Below are positions 26,731-40,499 of a stretch of 64,000 nt of DNA, one piece after another. Numbering within the stretch: the stretch's first letter is position 1; the number at the start of each line of letters is the position of its first letter. Under the pieces are notes generated by a model. It saw nothing but the letters and a program-made list of their open reading frames with translations, did no database searches and had not been told where the DNA came from. The stretch is from Arthrinium phaeospermum (taxonomy: Eukaryota > Ascomycota > Sordariomycetes > Amphisphaeriales > Apiosporaceae). The stretch covers positions 1 through 64,000 of the forward strand of contig QYRS01000008.1 of assembly GCA_006503535.1 (NCBI GenBank), in the 5' to 3' direction. Position numbers and translations under genes: made by a program.

Positions 26731-29700
26731 TTGATAGCATCTCTTTAACCTTAATTAATTAAAAAATAAAATTATTTCGATTTAATAACCTTACTAAAGA
26801 TAAGTTAAAATCTATACATTAAATATAACTTCTAACGTATTAAAAGTTAAGTTTATACGTTAAAACCGTTATTAAATTAATAAATCCGTATATATAATAC
26901 GACTCTATAAATTTTTTATTAAAAATAGATAATTAAGATTGGAAATTTATATATTAGTGCGATTTTCTACCTTAATTAAATATACCCTTAATTCTTACGC
27001 TATTAAACGTATATTTAATGTAATTAATACTTAATTATTAAATATATATACCTTTTATTTAAAAAATACTTTAAAAACGCGACGCGTTTAAATAAATAAA
27101 AATTCCCCTATGAATATAATTTAATAAATTATCCAATTTAGGTTATATAACCGATAAATTATTCGTTTATACTACTTAATCCTAAATAATATCTTTCGAT
27201 ATTATTATAAATATTACGGTTTCCTACCATTTAAATATCGTTTTATTTAAAAATATTATTTAAATTTATATATCCTAAATACCTTTTTATATTATATCTA
27301 TAACTTTTTTTTAATTAAATATTAATTACCTATATATAAATAAATTATTATTATAATTAAAGAATTAATAAATTTTTATTAAATATATATTAAAAATAAT
27401 ATTAAAATTAAATTTAATCCTTCTCACTTTAATATTTTTAATCATTAAGAAATATTTACCCTATATTAACTTAATTATATAAAACTCGATTTCGATATAT
27501 TAATTAATAAAGCGATTTTTAAATAAATTAAAATTTTCAACCAAAAAAATTATAAATACTTAAAAAAAAATCCTTAATAACCTTTAAATTTTTATATAAT
27601 TCCTTTAGTTTTAAAAAAATCATTAACGGTATTAAGCGATAATAACGTTTAAAAATTCGAAATTTAATAATAAATTTTTAAAAGTTATAAATTTACGAAA
27701 TTATAAACCTTAAATATCGAGCTATCCGATAGAAAAATTATTAAATATTGATTAAATAATAACTTTATTTAATAAGGAAATAATATAATAACGATGTATA
27801 TTTTAGAAAATTAAATAAATAATATACGAATTATATAACGGGAAGACTTTTATAATTTCCGAAAAGAATTTAAAGGAGAATTTAAAACTTTAAATAATAA
27901 TTTAAAGTAAGAATTTCGATAAATCGTAAGATTTTTGCGAACTTTTTTACGGATATTTTTATAATGTTTAAATTAAATTAATATTCGTTTTAATTAATAA
28001 AATAACTCTTTTTATATTAATATTTTATAATAATAATAATTATAAAACTTAATAAATAATAATTATAATTATAATTTAGGATTTTATTTTATATTTTATA
28101 TTTAAAAAAAAATAAAATATTTTGAATTATATTATTTTTAATTTATAAAAAAGGTTATTATATTAATTATTTATAATAACGGTAATTTAGAAAATAATTT
28201 TGCTTTTATAAATATTTATTAAAATTAATAGAATAATTTAAATAATAATATTTTTATTTGAAAAAATATAACGAATTTGTTTTTAATATTTAAATAATTT
28301 AAGTAATTCTATAATTATTAATAAGATTAAAAATCGATACGATAATTTATTAATATTTCTATATAATAATTTATTTATTAATAAGTTAAATATGTTAAAC
28401 TATAAATACCTTTTATTATATAATAATCTTAAATATAATTATTTAAGTTTATAGTTCGACCTCTTCTACCGATAAAAAAACTTCCGAGTTAACCTCTATA
28501 TTTATTAATAATTATTTATAATAAATAATCGGAGTATATTTTAAATAATTATAATTAATTAAGTTATAAGATTAAGCGAAAGGATATTAATATTTATAAC
28601 CTTAATTATTTAAACTTAATAAAGTAAGGTTTAATTTAAAATAATAAAATTATTATTTTTATAAATATTATATTATTTATTTTAAAAATTAATAGCTTTA
28701 TTAAAAGTAATTATATCGGTAATGTAATTTAATAAATTTTAGGTTTTTTTTAAACTTTATTAAAAAATAAAGTTTTAATTTAATAAAATAATAAGGTATT
28801 TAATATAAATAAAGTTTTTTTAAAAGCTTAAGATTTTTATTATATTATATAGGCTTTTTAATATTGTTTTTAGTTTAATAAAAGTTTAATTATTAAGAAG
28901 TTTTAATTAATATTTTTTTATTTAAAAGAATTAATAAATAATTAAGATGTTTTTAAACGTTTTTTTAATTAATAAATTAAAAATATTTAAATTATAAAGT
29001 TATTAACGTTTAATAATTATAATATGGTTAGTATTTTATGTTAAATTTATAATTAAATCGATATAGAAATTTAACGATTTTTATAACCTTTTAAAAATAA
29101 TAATATTATTATTATATTTATAAGTAAAGTTAGTGAAATACATAGTATTTTATATAATTATATTAAGTAATAATTAAAGAGTTAAAGTTAATAAAATTAA
29201 AATATTATCCGGATTTATATTAAATTTAAATTTATTAGTAATTATATAATTAAAAAAAATTTCGTTAAGTATAAATATAATGAACGTAATAAATAAAAAA
29301 AAAAAAGGAACGTCGATATAAAAAGGTTTAATTTCGAAACGATTTTAATAGACTTTTTTAAAAAAAAGAGGACTTTAAAAAAAAGATAATTTTAAAAAGT
29401 TTAATAAAAAGTTTAAAAAAAAAAATTTAATAGTAAAAATAATAAAAAAGTAAATTTTATATATAATAATTCGTTATTGTTTATTAATTTTTTAAACTTA
29501 TCGTTTAAATTTAATAATAATTCTGATTATAATTTTTATTATTTTTATTTTATATATAATTAAAATATAATTTATAAAAAGTGTTATAAATCGGATTTTA
29601 TTAATTTTATATAACGTTAATTATATTAAAAGAAATGCAACGATATAAAAAAAAAGCTCGAATTTTTAGTTTTTATACCCGAGTAATAAATATATAATTA

Positions 29701-31324
29701 TTACGATTATATATTTATTTCGCGTAATTTAATATTTAAGTATATTAAAAAATATAATAAAACCTACGAATATAAGCAGTTTTTATTCGAAAATAGGTAT
29801 TTTTTTTATTATTTTAATAATAAAACTTATTTAACTAATATAAAAAAGTTTTATATTTAGGACGAGATTTTTAAAGTTAATCGTAATATTATAATCAATA
29901 GGGATGATATTGTCGGTTATATATACCTTAAAGTTAATGTTTATATAATTAAAAATAATATATAATATATATATTTATTTTAATATTAATATTAAATTTA
30001 ATTTCGTTAAAAAGTAATTTTTTTAATATTTTAAATATATTATTATTCCTTATAAAATTAAAATTAAAACGGTTATGAAAAAGCGAATTAAAATAATTAA
30101 ATGGGTTACGTTTACGGTTTATATAAAAAGTTATAATAATAAAGGATAATTTATATTTTAACGATTTATTAAAAACGGATAAGTAGTTAATAACTTTGAA
30201 TTAAACGTTTTAATTAATATTCGAATTTTAAAATTATTTAGAATTAATATTAATTTTATTATAAATATTATTATATTTTTTATATATAAATTTACGGTAA
30301 TTTTCGAAATTATATTATATAGATAACCTTATATATAAAGAGTTATTATTTAAAAGAAAATAATGCTTCTTTTTAGGGAATTTATTTTTATAGTTATAAA
30401 TTATAAGTTGTTATTTAAAGGCCGTAATTTTTATTTTTATTTTAAAAAAATAAGTATTATAAATATATTAATTAATATAAAAATTATCCGAGTTATAATA
30501 ATAAAAAATTATATTAATAAGTCGGTTATAATTAATAAAAAGATTAAGGTTGGTTAAATTTATAAGAATATAAATATTAATTATATAAAGAGTTTTTAAA
30601 AAAAGGGATTTAAAATATTAGCTATAATAACAGGTATTATAGTAAAAATAATAAATGGTATATTAATTAATAATGATATAGTTTTTATAGTATTAATTAT
30701 ATTTAAATTAATTTTAATAATTAATTTAAATTTAAAGTTTATTTTTATTTCGAAACTTTAAAAAATCGTTAAAGTTTATTTAAATATAGAACGCTTTATT
30801 ATAATAGACGCTTTTTTAAAAATATCTTTATTAAATTAAGTATTTAATTTAATTTTAAAATTTAATAAAGAAGTTAAATAAACTTTTTTAATTAAATTTT
30901 ATATTTCGATTCTTAATAAGTTAAAGTTTAATAAATCGCATTTAACGCTTAGTATTAAGAAATTAGCGGATATTCTTAAGATTATTATAAATAAAGGAGT
31001 TTATATTTATATTAACGATCGATTTTTTATTAATAAATTATTTAAGATAATTAGCGGTTATTTTAATATATAAAAGGATTATGGAATTATAAAAGTTTTT
31101 AAGGAATAATAAATAAAAATTTTATTAGTGAATAGTTAATAAAATAAAAAATTTAATAGCTAAAATTATTCGTTAAGCATTAAAGATAAAAAGGTTTTAA
31201 ATAATATTTATAACGTGTTTTATAATAAGAAACGTATAAAATAAGTGAATAAATCGACTTTATTCGTTATACCTTTTTTTATTATTTAGCGATAGGTTAA
31301 AAGTGAAGAAAAGGTAAAAGTTAT

Positions 31325-31800
31325 AATGGATTTAAGATTATTAAATAACGTGGTAGTGTTTAATAATTATTTATTATCGCTGTAATTTAAAGTAGTGGTA
31401 CGTTTATAAAGAAAGTATTTTATTATTATTATAGATATAATTTTTTTTTTTATTAATTCGCCGTTTATTTAAATTATCGGGATAGATTTACTTTTATTAG
31501 TTTACGTAATATAAAAAGATTTACGATAGTATTAATAGGCTTTAAGAATATTTTAGTGTACGCTTAACGTTTTATAAATATAACCTTTAAAGAGTTTAAT
31601 AACTTTTATAAAGTTTTTATTAATGATATTATTATTTATTTTAAAATTGCTAAGGAATATTTTAAGTATTTAGAGAAGGTTTTTAATTTATTTAATATAA
31701 AAAATATTTTTATTAACCTTAAAAAGTCGTTCGTCGGTTATTTTTTTATCGAATTATTTAGTTTTAAAGTTAATGGTTTTAGTTTAAGTATAATTATTAA
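31325..31800 (+). pseudogene. Reverse transcriptase relic of element 2
   Basis: Plus-strand translation starts with a DLRLLN-VVVFNNY pattern (the DLR-LN...NYPLP region of RT). The catalytic box follows at 31616-31627, read here as FIND. The usual first Asp is Asn, explained by one G to A change of the RIP type. Downstream come KKSFVGYFFIELFSFKVNGF and similar, the KSF-GYPSVELL-G-VDG block of fungal Ty3/Gypsy RT. Confidence 0.8.
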
Positions 31801-32059
31801 ACGAATCGTAATATATTATTAATTGGTATTTTTAATTAATTTAAAGGTTTTAAAGTAATATATCGGTATTTTTAAATTCTTTTAATATTTAATACCTTAT
31901 TACGTATAAGTTTTCGAACCTTTATAAAAAAGAAAGGTCGCGTTTTTAATAAAAGGATATAAATAAAAACGTGTTATTACCGAAAATTTAAATAAAAGGA
32001 TAGTTTATTATAAATTAATTAAGTTTAAACCTTTAGAGGTTAAGAAAATATTTTTTAAA

Positions 32060-32400
32060 AGAATTTAAGTAATTATATATAATGGAGCGATTTTATTTTA
32101 TTATAACCTTAATTAAATACTTTTTATTCAGTTAAATAGATTATTCGAGAGAGGATTTAATATTATAGTTTTCTACCTTAAGGAAGGAATTAAATGGTAA
32201 TTTAGAATATTAATTTTAAGTATTTTTATTAAATTAGTTATATATTTTAATCGATATCTTTCCTAGTTAAAAATAAGATATAGTTTTTCCGAATTTAAAA
32301 TAGTATATTTAATTTAAGTAATAAAGAGACTTAGAATTATAATTTAGTTAAATATTATACTTATTATTATTTTTATAAATTATTTAGTTATAAAGGGTAT
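32060..32400 (+). pseudogene. RNase H relic of element 2
   Basis: Readable pieces in order are a Q-LNRLFERGFNIIVFYLK stretch (the D-S-ERGFG-MVFHLK segment of Gypsy RNase H), FNRYLS and then a RYSFSEFKIVYLI-V-KRLR stretch (the RYGPSELEVACLVW-KRLR block). It is interrupted by RIP stops. Confidence 0.7.
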
Positions 32401-33249
32401 TTATAAGTAAACTATTTTAAATATTATAAATATTAATTATTTAAATAAAAGATTAGTAAATGTATTAATTTATTTATCACAGTACGGATTTTAAGTATAT
32501 TATATAACGGGAAAAATTAATTTTATTTTTAATATTTTTAATAAATTAAAAACTTTTTAAAATATTAGTAAACGTATTAATAAATTAGTTATTCTTAATA
32601 AAGTTTAATATATAATAAATAACGTTAGTTATATATAAATTGAAGTAATTATAAACGATAATATAAAATAAAAGTTTTTTAATAGATATAAAACTAATAC
32701 TTATTTAGCTTTTATTTTTAATAATTTTAAACGCTTAGCGAATATCGATAAGGTCATCGATAACTTTTTTTATTCTAGGTATCCTTTTAAAATTAAAAAG
32801 AAACTTTTATATTATATTAATTACTTAGGAATATATAAATTTTATATTTTATATATTAATTTAAAAATTCTTAATAATAATATATAATAATAAGTATTAT
32901 TTTAGTTTAAAATGAATATTAAAAAATTTTAATACTTTTATAATTAAAGGTAAAAAAAAATTTATTGAAAAGTATATTATATATTATCTAAGCTATGGTA
33001 TTAACCGTATCGATTAATAATTAAAAATAGGAGATTATTAACTTATCTATAATAAAGATCCGTTATTTATAAAAACCATAGTAATAAATTTTATTTTAAC
33101 TTTCTTACCTGTTAATATTAAAAGGACACTTTAATAATTAAAAAGAAAGGAAGTTTATTATAATATATATAATTATATAATAACGGTTTCCTATTTAATA
33201 TTTAAAAGAATAATATTAATACCGAGATATAAAAAATATATTATTAAGG

Positions 33250-33450
33250 ATTAAGTTATAACTTTTATTATTTAAATCTTGTTAATAAATTAAGGAATTT
33301 TTTACGGAATTATTTTTAATCGAAATCTTAAATTTATAAATAACTTTTAAAGAGGTATTTAAAAAACTTTAAATATTCGTTTTTTAATAATTATTACCTA
33401 GTATCTGTAGATAAATAAATTATTTAAACGGAAAAATTAAGACGTAAAAA
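33250..33450 (+). pseudogene. Integrase relic of element 2
   Basis: The translation NRNLKFINNF-RGI-KTLNIR followed by Y-L-V-NK corresponds to the SDRDPKF-S-FWRGIFK-L-IR...YYPQSDGQSE region of integrase. Asp to Asn and Trp/Gln to stop changes fit RIP. Other integrase parts are not readable. Confidence 0.6.
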
Positions 33451-34940
33451 TCGTTATTCGTTATTATTATTTTATTTATTCTAATTATTAATAAATTAAT
33501 ATATTTTTAACTTTATAATAAAATATAAATAGTATGTATAATTAAATAATTAAATCCATATTTTATTAATAATTATTTAATTTTAAATTATTTAACCTAA
33601 TTAATATTATTATTAATATTAATACTACTAAGAAAGCCTTTGAAAATATTCGCTTTATATAAAAATATCTTCGATAAGACACTCGTTTAGCTATAAACTT
33701 TATAATTATAAATATTAAAAAAAAATATAATTTTAAGCATCGGCGTATCGAATTTAAAATTGAAAATAAGGTATATTTATAATTATATAAAAGCTATTAT
33801 TTTCTTAAAAAACCCTTAAAAAAGTTATTATAATAACGGTTTAAATTATAAATTATTATAAAAAAGATTAATAAGTTAGTTTATAAACTAGATTTCTTTA
33901 AAGAAAGTTTAATATACTTAATAATTTTAATTAAGTATTTAATTTCTATTCTTTAAAGAAAAAATCCTTTTAATTGAATTTAATCTCTTTTTAATCCTAT
34001 TAATACTAATTAATATAAATATAAGTTTAATAATAACATTTTATAATATAGAGTTAAAATTTTAATAAGTTATTAACCGAACTAAACCTATAATAGCTTT
34101 AAATATCTTATTAAATAAAAAAGGTTTAAACATTAAAATAATATATAAAATGAAAAGATATTCTTAATAATATTAAAAAGTTAATTAAAAAATATTAAAA
34201 ACGTTAATTTAATGGTCGACTTATACATATCTTATATAAAAATAAATAAGCTAAAGATTAAAATAAATAGCCTAAAAAAAAGCGTAAATTAAAATAGCTA
34301 TAAAAAGCCTTAAAAAAATAAAAAATATATACGCCCGCTAAAAAAAGAAAGCTTAATTAACTTCGTAAGGTTATATTATTAATAATCGATACTTTTTTTA
34401 AAAATATAATAACTATAAAATTAGCTCTTAACAATATATAATTAATCGAACTAGTTAAAATATTTTTAATTATTAAAAAAAATAAGTTACTTATTTTAAA
34501 AGAATTTATAATTACGAATAAATAAATTATTCTAATTAAACCGGTTTTTTTTATTAATATTGTTAAAAAGCTAATATTTATAATTACTTTAGTTTTTAGT
34601 TCGGTATTTATTATACCGATAATAATAAATGCCACTATTCTAGCTATTTTGATAATAAAAATAATTATATTTTTTAAGGAATTTATTATTAAATAATTGG
34701 TAATTTTTATTAAATTAATTATTATTTTAAAGCGAGGTCGCGGTAAACTTTTTAATATTAAGAATAAAAAGAAGAAAGTTTCTTATTATAATAATAATTA
34801 ATTTATATTATAATATATTTTTAATCTAGATATTCTTAATATATCTACTATTATAACATGCTTTTTAAGATATAAATAAGGTAAATTAAATAGTATAAAG
34901 GATTATCGAGGATGGTAAGGATTTTTTTTCGGCCCGGTAA

Positions 34941-35136
34941 TTTAATAAACCTTATTAAAGGGACTAGTTTAGGAAGAGTTATTATTCTTATTTAGGAATA
35001 AGCGATATAAGGAGGTAGTAATAATTAGCTCCTTATTAAAGGACCCGATGGGCCTTAATAAGTGGACCCTTTCTTCTTTTAATCTTTATCTTATTTTAAT
35101 TCTACTATTAACGTTACTCTTATCCGGTCCCTTTAA
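34941..35136 (+). repeat. Right LTR of relic 2
   Basis: Partner of 26533-26730. Differences are almost all transitions to A or T, for example GGACCCCACTAGGGGGACT on the left against AAACCTTATTAAAGGGACT here. Confidence 0.85.
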
Positions 35137-37121
35137 AATTTATAAAATTAATTAATAATTTAAAAAATATTAAAATAAATAATATAATATTTAATTATTA
35201 TAATATAATTTATTTTAATTATTTATTTAAATTTTAATATAAATTATTATATAATATTAATATATAAAAAAAGAAATAATTATATATATTTTATAAAATA
35301 ATATATAAATTTTTATAAATAATATAATAATTATTATTATTTTAATTTAAAATATAATAAACTCTTTATTTAATTTTATATTTAAAAAAAACTATATAAA
35401 ATATATAAAATATATTATTTAATATATATAATTAATAATATAAATAAATAATAAAACTTTAAAAATTATATATTTATATAACGCAATAATTTATTATTAA
35501 TATAAACCGTTATTATTAATTTTATTATTACTTTATTTAAAATAACTTTTAATAAATTTTATAATAACTTAAAAATAAAGTTTATATAATATATTTTAAT
35601 ATATTATTTATTATTTTTAATTTTATATAAAAATAAATATTATTTATTTTTAAAAATAATAAATATAAAATAAAAAATTAAAGTTTTATTTTTTTTAATT
35701 ATAAAAAATTATATTTATAATATATAATTAAAAAGTTTCGAAAAATATTATTTTTAATTATAATAAAAAATTTATAAACGATTTTTAAAACAGTTTTTAA
35801 TTTATATTATAACTTAATTTATTATAATTACTATTTAATATTTTTAAAGCGATAAATCTTTAAAATATAAAAATTAAAAAATTAAATTAATAATTTAATA
35901 TAAAAATTTTATAAATTTAAAATATAATTAAATTAATTCGATTTTAATTTTATAATAAATTTTAAATAATACTTTTCTATAAATAATTAAATTAATATTA
36001 TAAAAATAATTATTTAAATATAAACTTTTAAATTTAATAAATATTATTATTAATATTAATAAAATTAAATACGCTTTTATTAACGTAAAATTTATAAAGG
36101 ATTATATTTATAAAAATATTAAACTCGTTATAAATTTCGCTATAATTATAATAAAATATTATTATAATTATTATTATATAATTAATTTTATTATTAATAA
36201 TAAAATTTATTTAAAATTTTATTATAAATATAATTTATTTAAAAAGTTATTATAAACTTCTTTTAATAAAGATTTAATTTTTAAATTATATTTAAAAATA
36301 TTAACCTTTTAATATATAAATTAAATTTTTTTAATAATTATTATATTTATTTAATTATATTAATTAAATATTTAATGTTTATATTTTAAAATTAATTAAA
36401 ATAAAATAAAATAATAATTTAATTTATTATTTTATAAAAGATATTAATTTATTTTTATATTAAAAAGAAAATTTATATAAAATTTATTACTTTTTATATA
36501 ATAAATTAAATTAAATAAATATATAAATTAATTAATTATATAATAATTAATTAAAAATAAATTAATAATAATATTTATTATTAAAAAATTATTTAATAAT
36601 TTCGATTTATTTTTCGTTTATTAATAATAATTTTTTTTTAATTAATTAAATTAATCTACAATTTTATTATATTAATTTTTATTAAATTTATTTAACAATT
36701 CCGCGGTTTTTAAAGCTTTATTTCCGTTTCGTATATATAAATATATATTTATTATTTAATAATTTTAATAACGGTTTTTACCGCCGTATATTTTATATAT
36801 AATATAAATTATATATATAAAAAATTATATATTATAATAATTTAAAAAATATATTATTAAACGTAATTTTAAATACTTTAAAATCGAATTTATTAAAGGC
36901 GATATAATAATCGCGGAAATAAAGCTTTTTTAAAAAAAATTAGAATTTAATTATCGGCGTAACGGCGCCGATTTTATCAAAATTATTAAAAGCGTTTTTT
37001 ACGGGCGTATATAATATAGCGTTATTATTATTATTAATAATTATTATAATATATATAAATAAATATTAAAATATAAATAATATTATAAATATATAATAAT
37101 ATAAAAAAGATTAAAATAAAT

Positions 37122-37157
<36 letters not shown>

Positions 37158-38069
37158 AGAAATAAATTATAAATTTTAAAAAACGTTTATCGTAAAAACT
37201 TATATTTATTTTCGAAAGTTTTTTTAAAAACTTATATAAAATCGATATTTATATACGTTAATTTTAAAAATTTTATTATTTAATATAAATAATTTTTAAT
37301 AAATTTTAAATTTATATAATAAACGAATAATTCTTTTTTTAATAATTAAATATAATATTATTATAAATTTTAAATTTATTTTAAATTTTATATTATAAAA
37401 AATAATAAATAATTATAATTAAAGGTTATAATAAAAATAAAATTTAATATTTATTATTATTATTAAAAGGTTTAATTTTTTTAATTTTATTATTTAAAAT
37501 ATTTATTTATTTTAATATAAAATTATTATTAATTTATATTATTATTTATTTATTTTATATTATTTATATTAATTATATATATATATTAAAAAAAAATTTA
37601 AATAAATAATTTAATTTAATATAAAATCGAATTAATTATTAAATACCGGCTTAATTATTAATATAATAAATATAATTATTTAATTAAATAAAAAGGTTAT
37701 AATTATAATTTTAATATTTAAAAATTATAAAATAAATTAAATAAATTAAAGAAATTAATTAAAAAATATGAATATTAAAAGAAATAAATTAAAAAAAACT
37801 CGCCGTAATAAATATAATATATTTTATAATATAATATATAATTTATATTATAAAAAATTAAATTAAAATAATTAAAAAGCGTTTATAAAAAAACCTTATT
37901 AAAAATAAAATATATAAATTATAATTAAAACGAAAATATAAATATCGTTTAAATAAAAACGTAATAAATTATAAAGAAATAATTAAATATTTATATAAAT
38001 TAAATATTATTTATTTTTAAATATAATATAAATTTATTAAAAATAGTTAAAAGAAATTTTTATTATTAA

Positions 38070-38280
38070 TATTTAATAAATTTTAATAAAAAACTTATTT
38101 AAATTAAATAAAAAGTAAAAAAAATTAAATATTAAACTTAATTAAATAAGTAATTTTTAAAAGTAAAAATAATTTATTTTTTAAATATATTTTATTTATT
38201 AATTAATTAACGCCTTTTTCTTTATCTTTTTATATATATATATAATATATTAATATTTATACCTTTTTTATTAATTTATT
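38070..38280 (+). repeat. Dispersed repeat family 2, copy 2
   Basis: It matches 9020-9235 almost end to end. The 3' part occurs again at about 39980-40085, just before the edge of the AT-rich block. Confidence 0.6.
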
Positions 38281-38532
38281 ATATTATTATAAATTTTAAA
38301 TTTATTTTAATTTTTATATTATAAAAAATAATAAATAATTATAATTAAAAATTATTAAAAAATTTTATTTATTTAATTAATATAAATAATTTATATATTT
38401 TAAAATTATTTATTTAAAAATTATATTATTTTATATATTAAAGGTTTTATTTTAATTATATTATTTATAAATTATATTATTATTATAATTAATTTTTTTT
38501 ATTAATAATAAAATTTAAATATATTAATAATA

Positions 38533-38660
38533 TATAATAAAAAGGCTTTATTTAATTTTTTATTAATATTTTTATTTAAAATAATTTAAATATAATCCTT
38601 TTAACCTTTTATTATAAATTTAATATCTTTTTTTATTTTTATTTTACTACTTTATATTAA
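38533..38660 (+). repeat. Local repeat, second copy near 39785-39955
   Basis: The blocks TTTATTTAAAATAATTTAAA and TTTTTAACC-TTTATTATAA occur here and again at 39785-39955 in the same order and orientation, with small gaps. The source element is unknown. Confidence 0.55.
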
Positions 38661-39094
38661 ATTTATTTAATAATAATATTTTTTTTTTTCGATTTTTAAA
38701 AATCTCTTTTAATTATTAAATCGAAATTCCAATATGTCCTTAATTATTAAAGGAGCGCGATAATTAAATTCTTAGCTTTAAAATAGCTAAAATCCCGGTA
38801 CGTTATTTTAATAATTTATTTAACGCGGCTAAAGTCTCGATATATTATTATAGATATTATTTTAAAAGCGATAAAGTTTTAATATTTATTATTAAAATAA
38901 TCGATTTTCGTTTTTTATTTATTTTTAATATAAAACTATAATTATTAATTATTATAAAGTCTTTTTAATTAAATTAATTTTATTATTTTTTTATTCGTTT
39001 TTAAAATTAATATTATTTAAATTATTAATTATATAATTAAAGTTTTAATATATATATTTAATTAAACGCTTTTTTAAATCGATTTTATATTTTT

Positions 39095-39330
39095 ATTATA
39101 ATATTAAAATTTTAATATATATATAATATATTTTATTTAAAAAAGTTAGTTTTTTTATTTAAAATTATACCCTTTTAAATTTTTTTATTTAATATAGTAT
39201 TAAAGTTTTAATATACGCCGCATTTATATTATAACGTTAAAATTTTAATATATATTATAACACTTTTTTTTTAAAAAAAACCGATTTTTTTATTTAAAAC
39301 TTTCCCTTTTCAAAATTTTCTTATTTTTTT
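39095..39330 (+). repeat. Degenerate direct duplication of about 100 bp
   Basis: The order TATTAAAATTTTAATATATA, a T-rich run, then TTTTTTTATTTAAAA and CCCTTTT appears at 39095-39190 and again at 39226-39330. The copies are diverged. Confidence 0.5.
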
Positions 39331-40174
39331 AAAGCTACGTATTAAATATTAATTATTTATATATAACTTTTTATATTTATTTTATATTATTAATATTATA
39401 TTATAAATTTATTATTTATAAATTATTAATATATAATATAAATTAAAAAAAGTTAAAATATACTTATTAATTTAAACTTTTCGTTAAGTTTTAAATTATA
39501 TTTAAAATCGATTAATTTTAAAAATAAAATTAATTTTTATATCGCCTTTAACTATTTAATAAATTTATATATTATTTTAAAATAATATATTAAAATTATA
39601 TTAATTATTTAATAATATTAATTATATTAATTATATTATATTAAATTAAAAAAGAATAAAAAAAAAATTAAAAAAAATAAAGGAAATTAATTTAATTTAA
39701 TTTAAAATAAAACTCTTTAATCTTTTTAATTAATTTAATAAAGTTAATAAAAACGTTAAGCTTTTTATTTATTATTAATATTTAATATACTTTAATAAAA
39801 AAGCTTTATTTAATTCCTTATTAATATCCTTATTAATATATTAAAACCTTATTTAAAATAATTTAAATATAAGCTTTTTAACCCTTTATTATAATTTTAA
39901 ATTTTTTCTTACCTTTTTTTATTATTTTATATTAAGTTTATTAATTAATATTTATATATATTTAATTTATTTTTTTAATAATTTATTTTTTAAATTTATT
40001 TTATTTATTAATTATTTATAAGTTTTTTTTTTTTTTTTATATATATATATATATATATTAATATTTACTTTTTTAATTAATTTATAAAAAAAAAAAATTT
40101 TAAAAAAAATATTTTTAAAAAATATTATTATTTAATAAATTTAAAAAAAAATATTTTAAAGTTTAATTAAATAA

Positions 40175-40308
40175 AAAATTAAAAAGGTTATATTTAACTT
40201 ATTTTAAAGTGGGGTCTTTACGTATCGATAAACCTTATCGATAAGGAAATAGGTAGGGTGTATTATTAATAGACTCTTAATATTTAGCTATATACTAGCC
40301 TTCAATTT
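40175..40308. repeat. Border repeat, copy 1 (134 bp)
   Basis: It is nearly identical to 40352-40499 apart from a 14 bp absence after GGTAGGG. It contains a perfect 9 bp inverted repeat, TATCGATAA-ACC-TTATCGATA, at 40223-40243. It is not visibly RIP-mutated relative to its partner, as expected for repeats below the usual RIP length threshold of a few hundred bp. Confidence 0.85.
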
Positions 40309-40351
40309 ATTTTTAATAATTTAAAATATTTTAACTCGTTTAATTAATAAT

Positions 40352-40499
40352 AAAATTAAAAAGGTTATATTTAACTTATTTTAAAGTGGGGTCTTTACGT
40401 ATCGATAAACCTTATCGATAAGGAAATAGGTAGGGCCCCCTCGTTAGGGTGTATTATTAATAGACTCTTAATATTTAGCTATATACTAGCCTTCAATTT
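40352..40499. repeat. Border repeat, copy 2 (148 bp)
   Basis: Direct copy of 40175-40308 after a 43 bp spacer. It has the extra 14 bases CCCCCTCGTTAGGG and the same hairpin. The shift from extreme AT to ordinary composition falls exactly at its right end (about 40500). Confidence 0.85.

Larger units (their letters stand above)
26533..35136 (+). mobile_element. Ty3/Gypsy retrotransposon relic 2
   Basis: A clear pair of long direct repeats of about 195 bp (26533-26730 and 34941-35136) bounds 8.6 kb. Translation on the plus strand shows reverse transcriptase (31325-31800), RNase H (32060-32400) and integrase (33250-33450), the Ty3/Gypsy order. RIP stops are frequent, so it is dead. The left LTR is much less mutated than the right one. 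The target duplication is not resolvable, because both junctions are AT-rich; AAATTTA occurs at both edges but overlaps the uncertain LTR ends. Confidence 0.8.
1..40174. repeat. AT-rich RIP-like transposon graveyard
   Basis: This stretch is almost wholly A and T, with TpA everywhere. CA and TG are rare, and the surviving C and G are mostly in CG. Known RIP in filamentous ascomycetes converts CpA to TpA on duplicated DNA and gives exactly this residue. No open frame longer than about 90 codons occurs, and those present are low-complexity Ile/Leu/Lys/Phe/Tyr/Asn translations, so I call no gene. Recognisable retroelement relics and repeats are listed separately. Parts not covered by those entries (1-4445, 4583-9019, 10461-13800, 24409-26532, 35137-38069) show only mutated repeat-like sequence, with slightly GC-richer islands such as 3040-3110, 5735-5850 and 36940-37010 that I cannot assign. 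Whether the block is pericentromeric, subtelomeric or an internal AT isochore cannot be told from the window. Confidence 0.9.

Noticed and set aside
1..40174. AT-rich block as mitochondrial DNA or an insertion of it
   Set aside because: It carries two LTR retrotransposons and RIP-type transitions and joins nuclear genes without a gap. No mitochondrial gene is readable.
40430..40460. TTAGGG near the border repeat as telomere remnant
   Set aside because: Only one TTAGGG occurs and no tandem array. The gene content continues normally to the right, so it is not a telomere.
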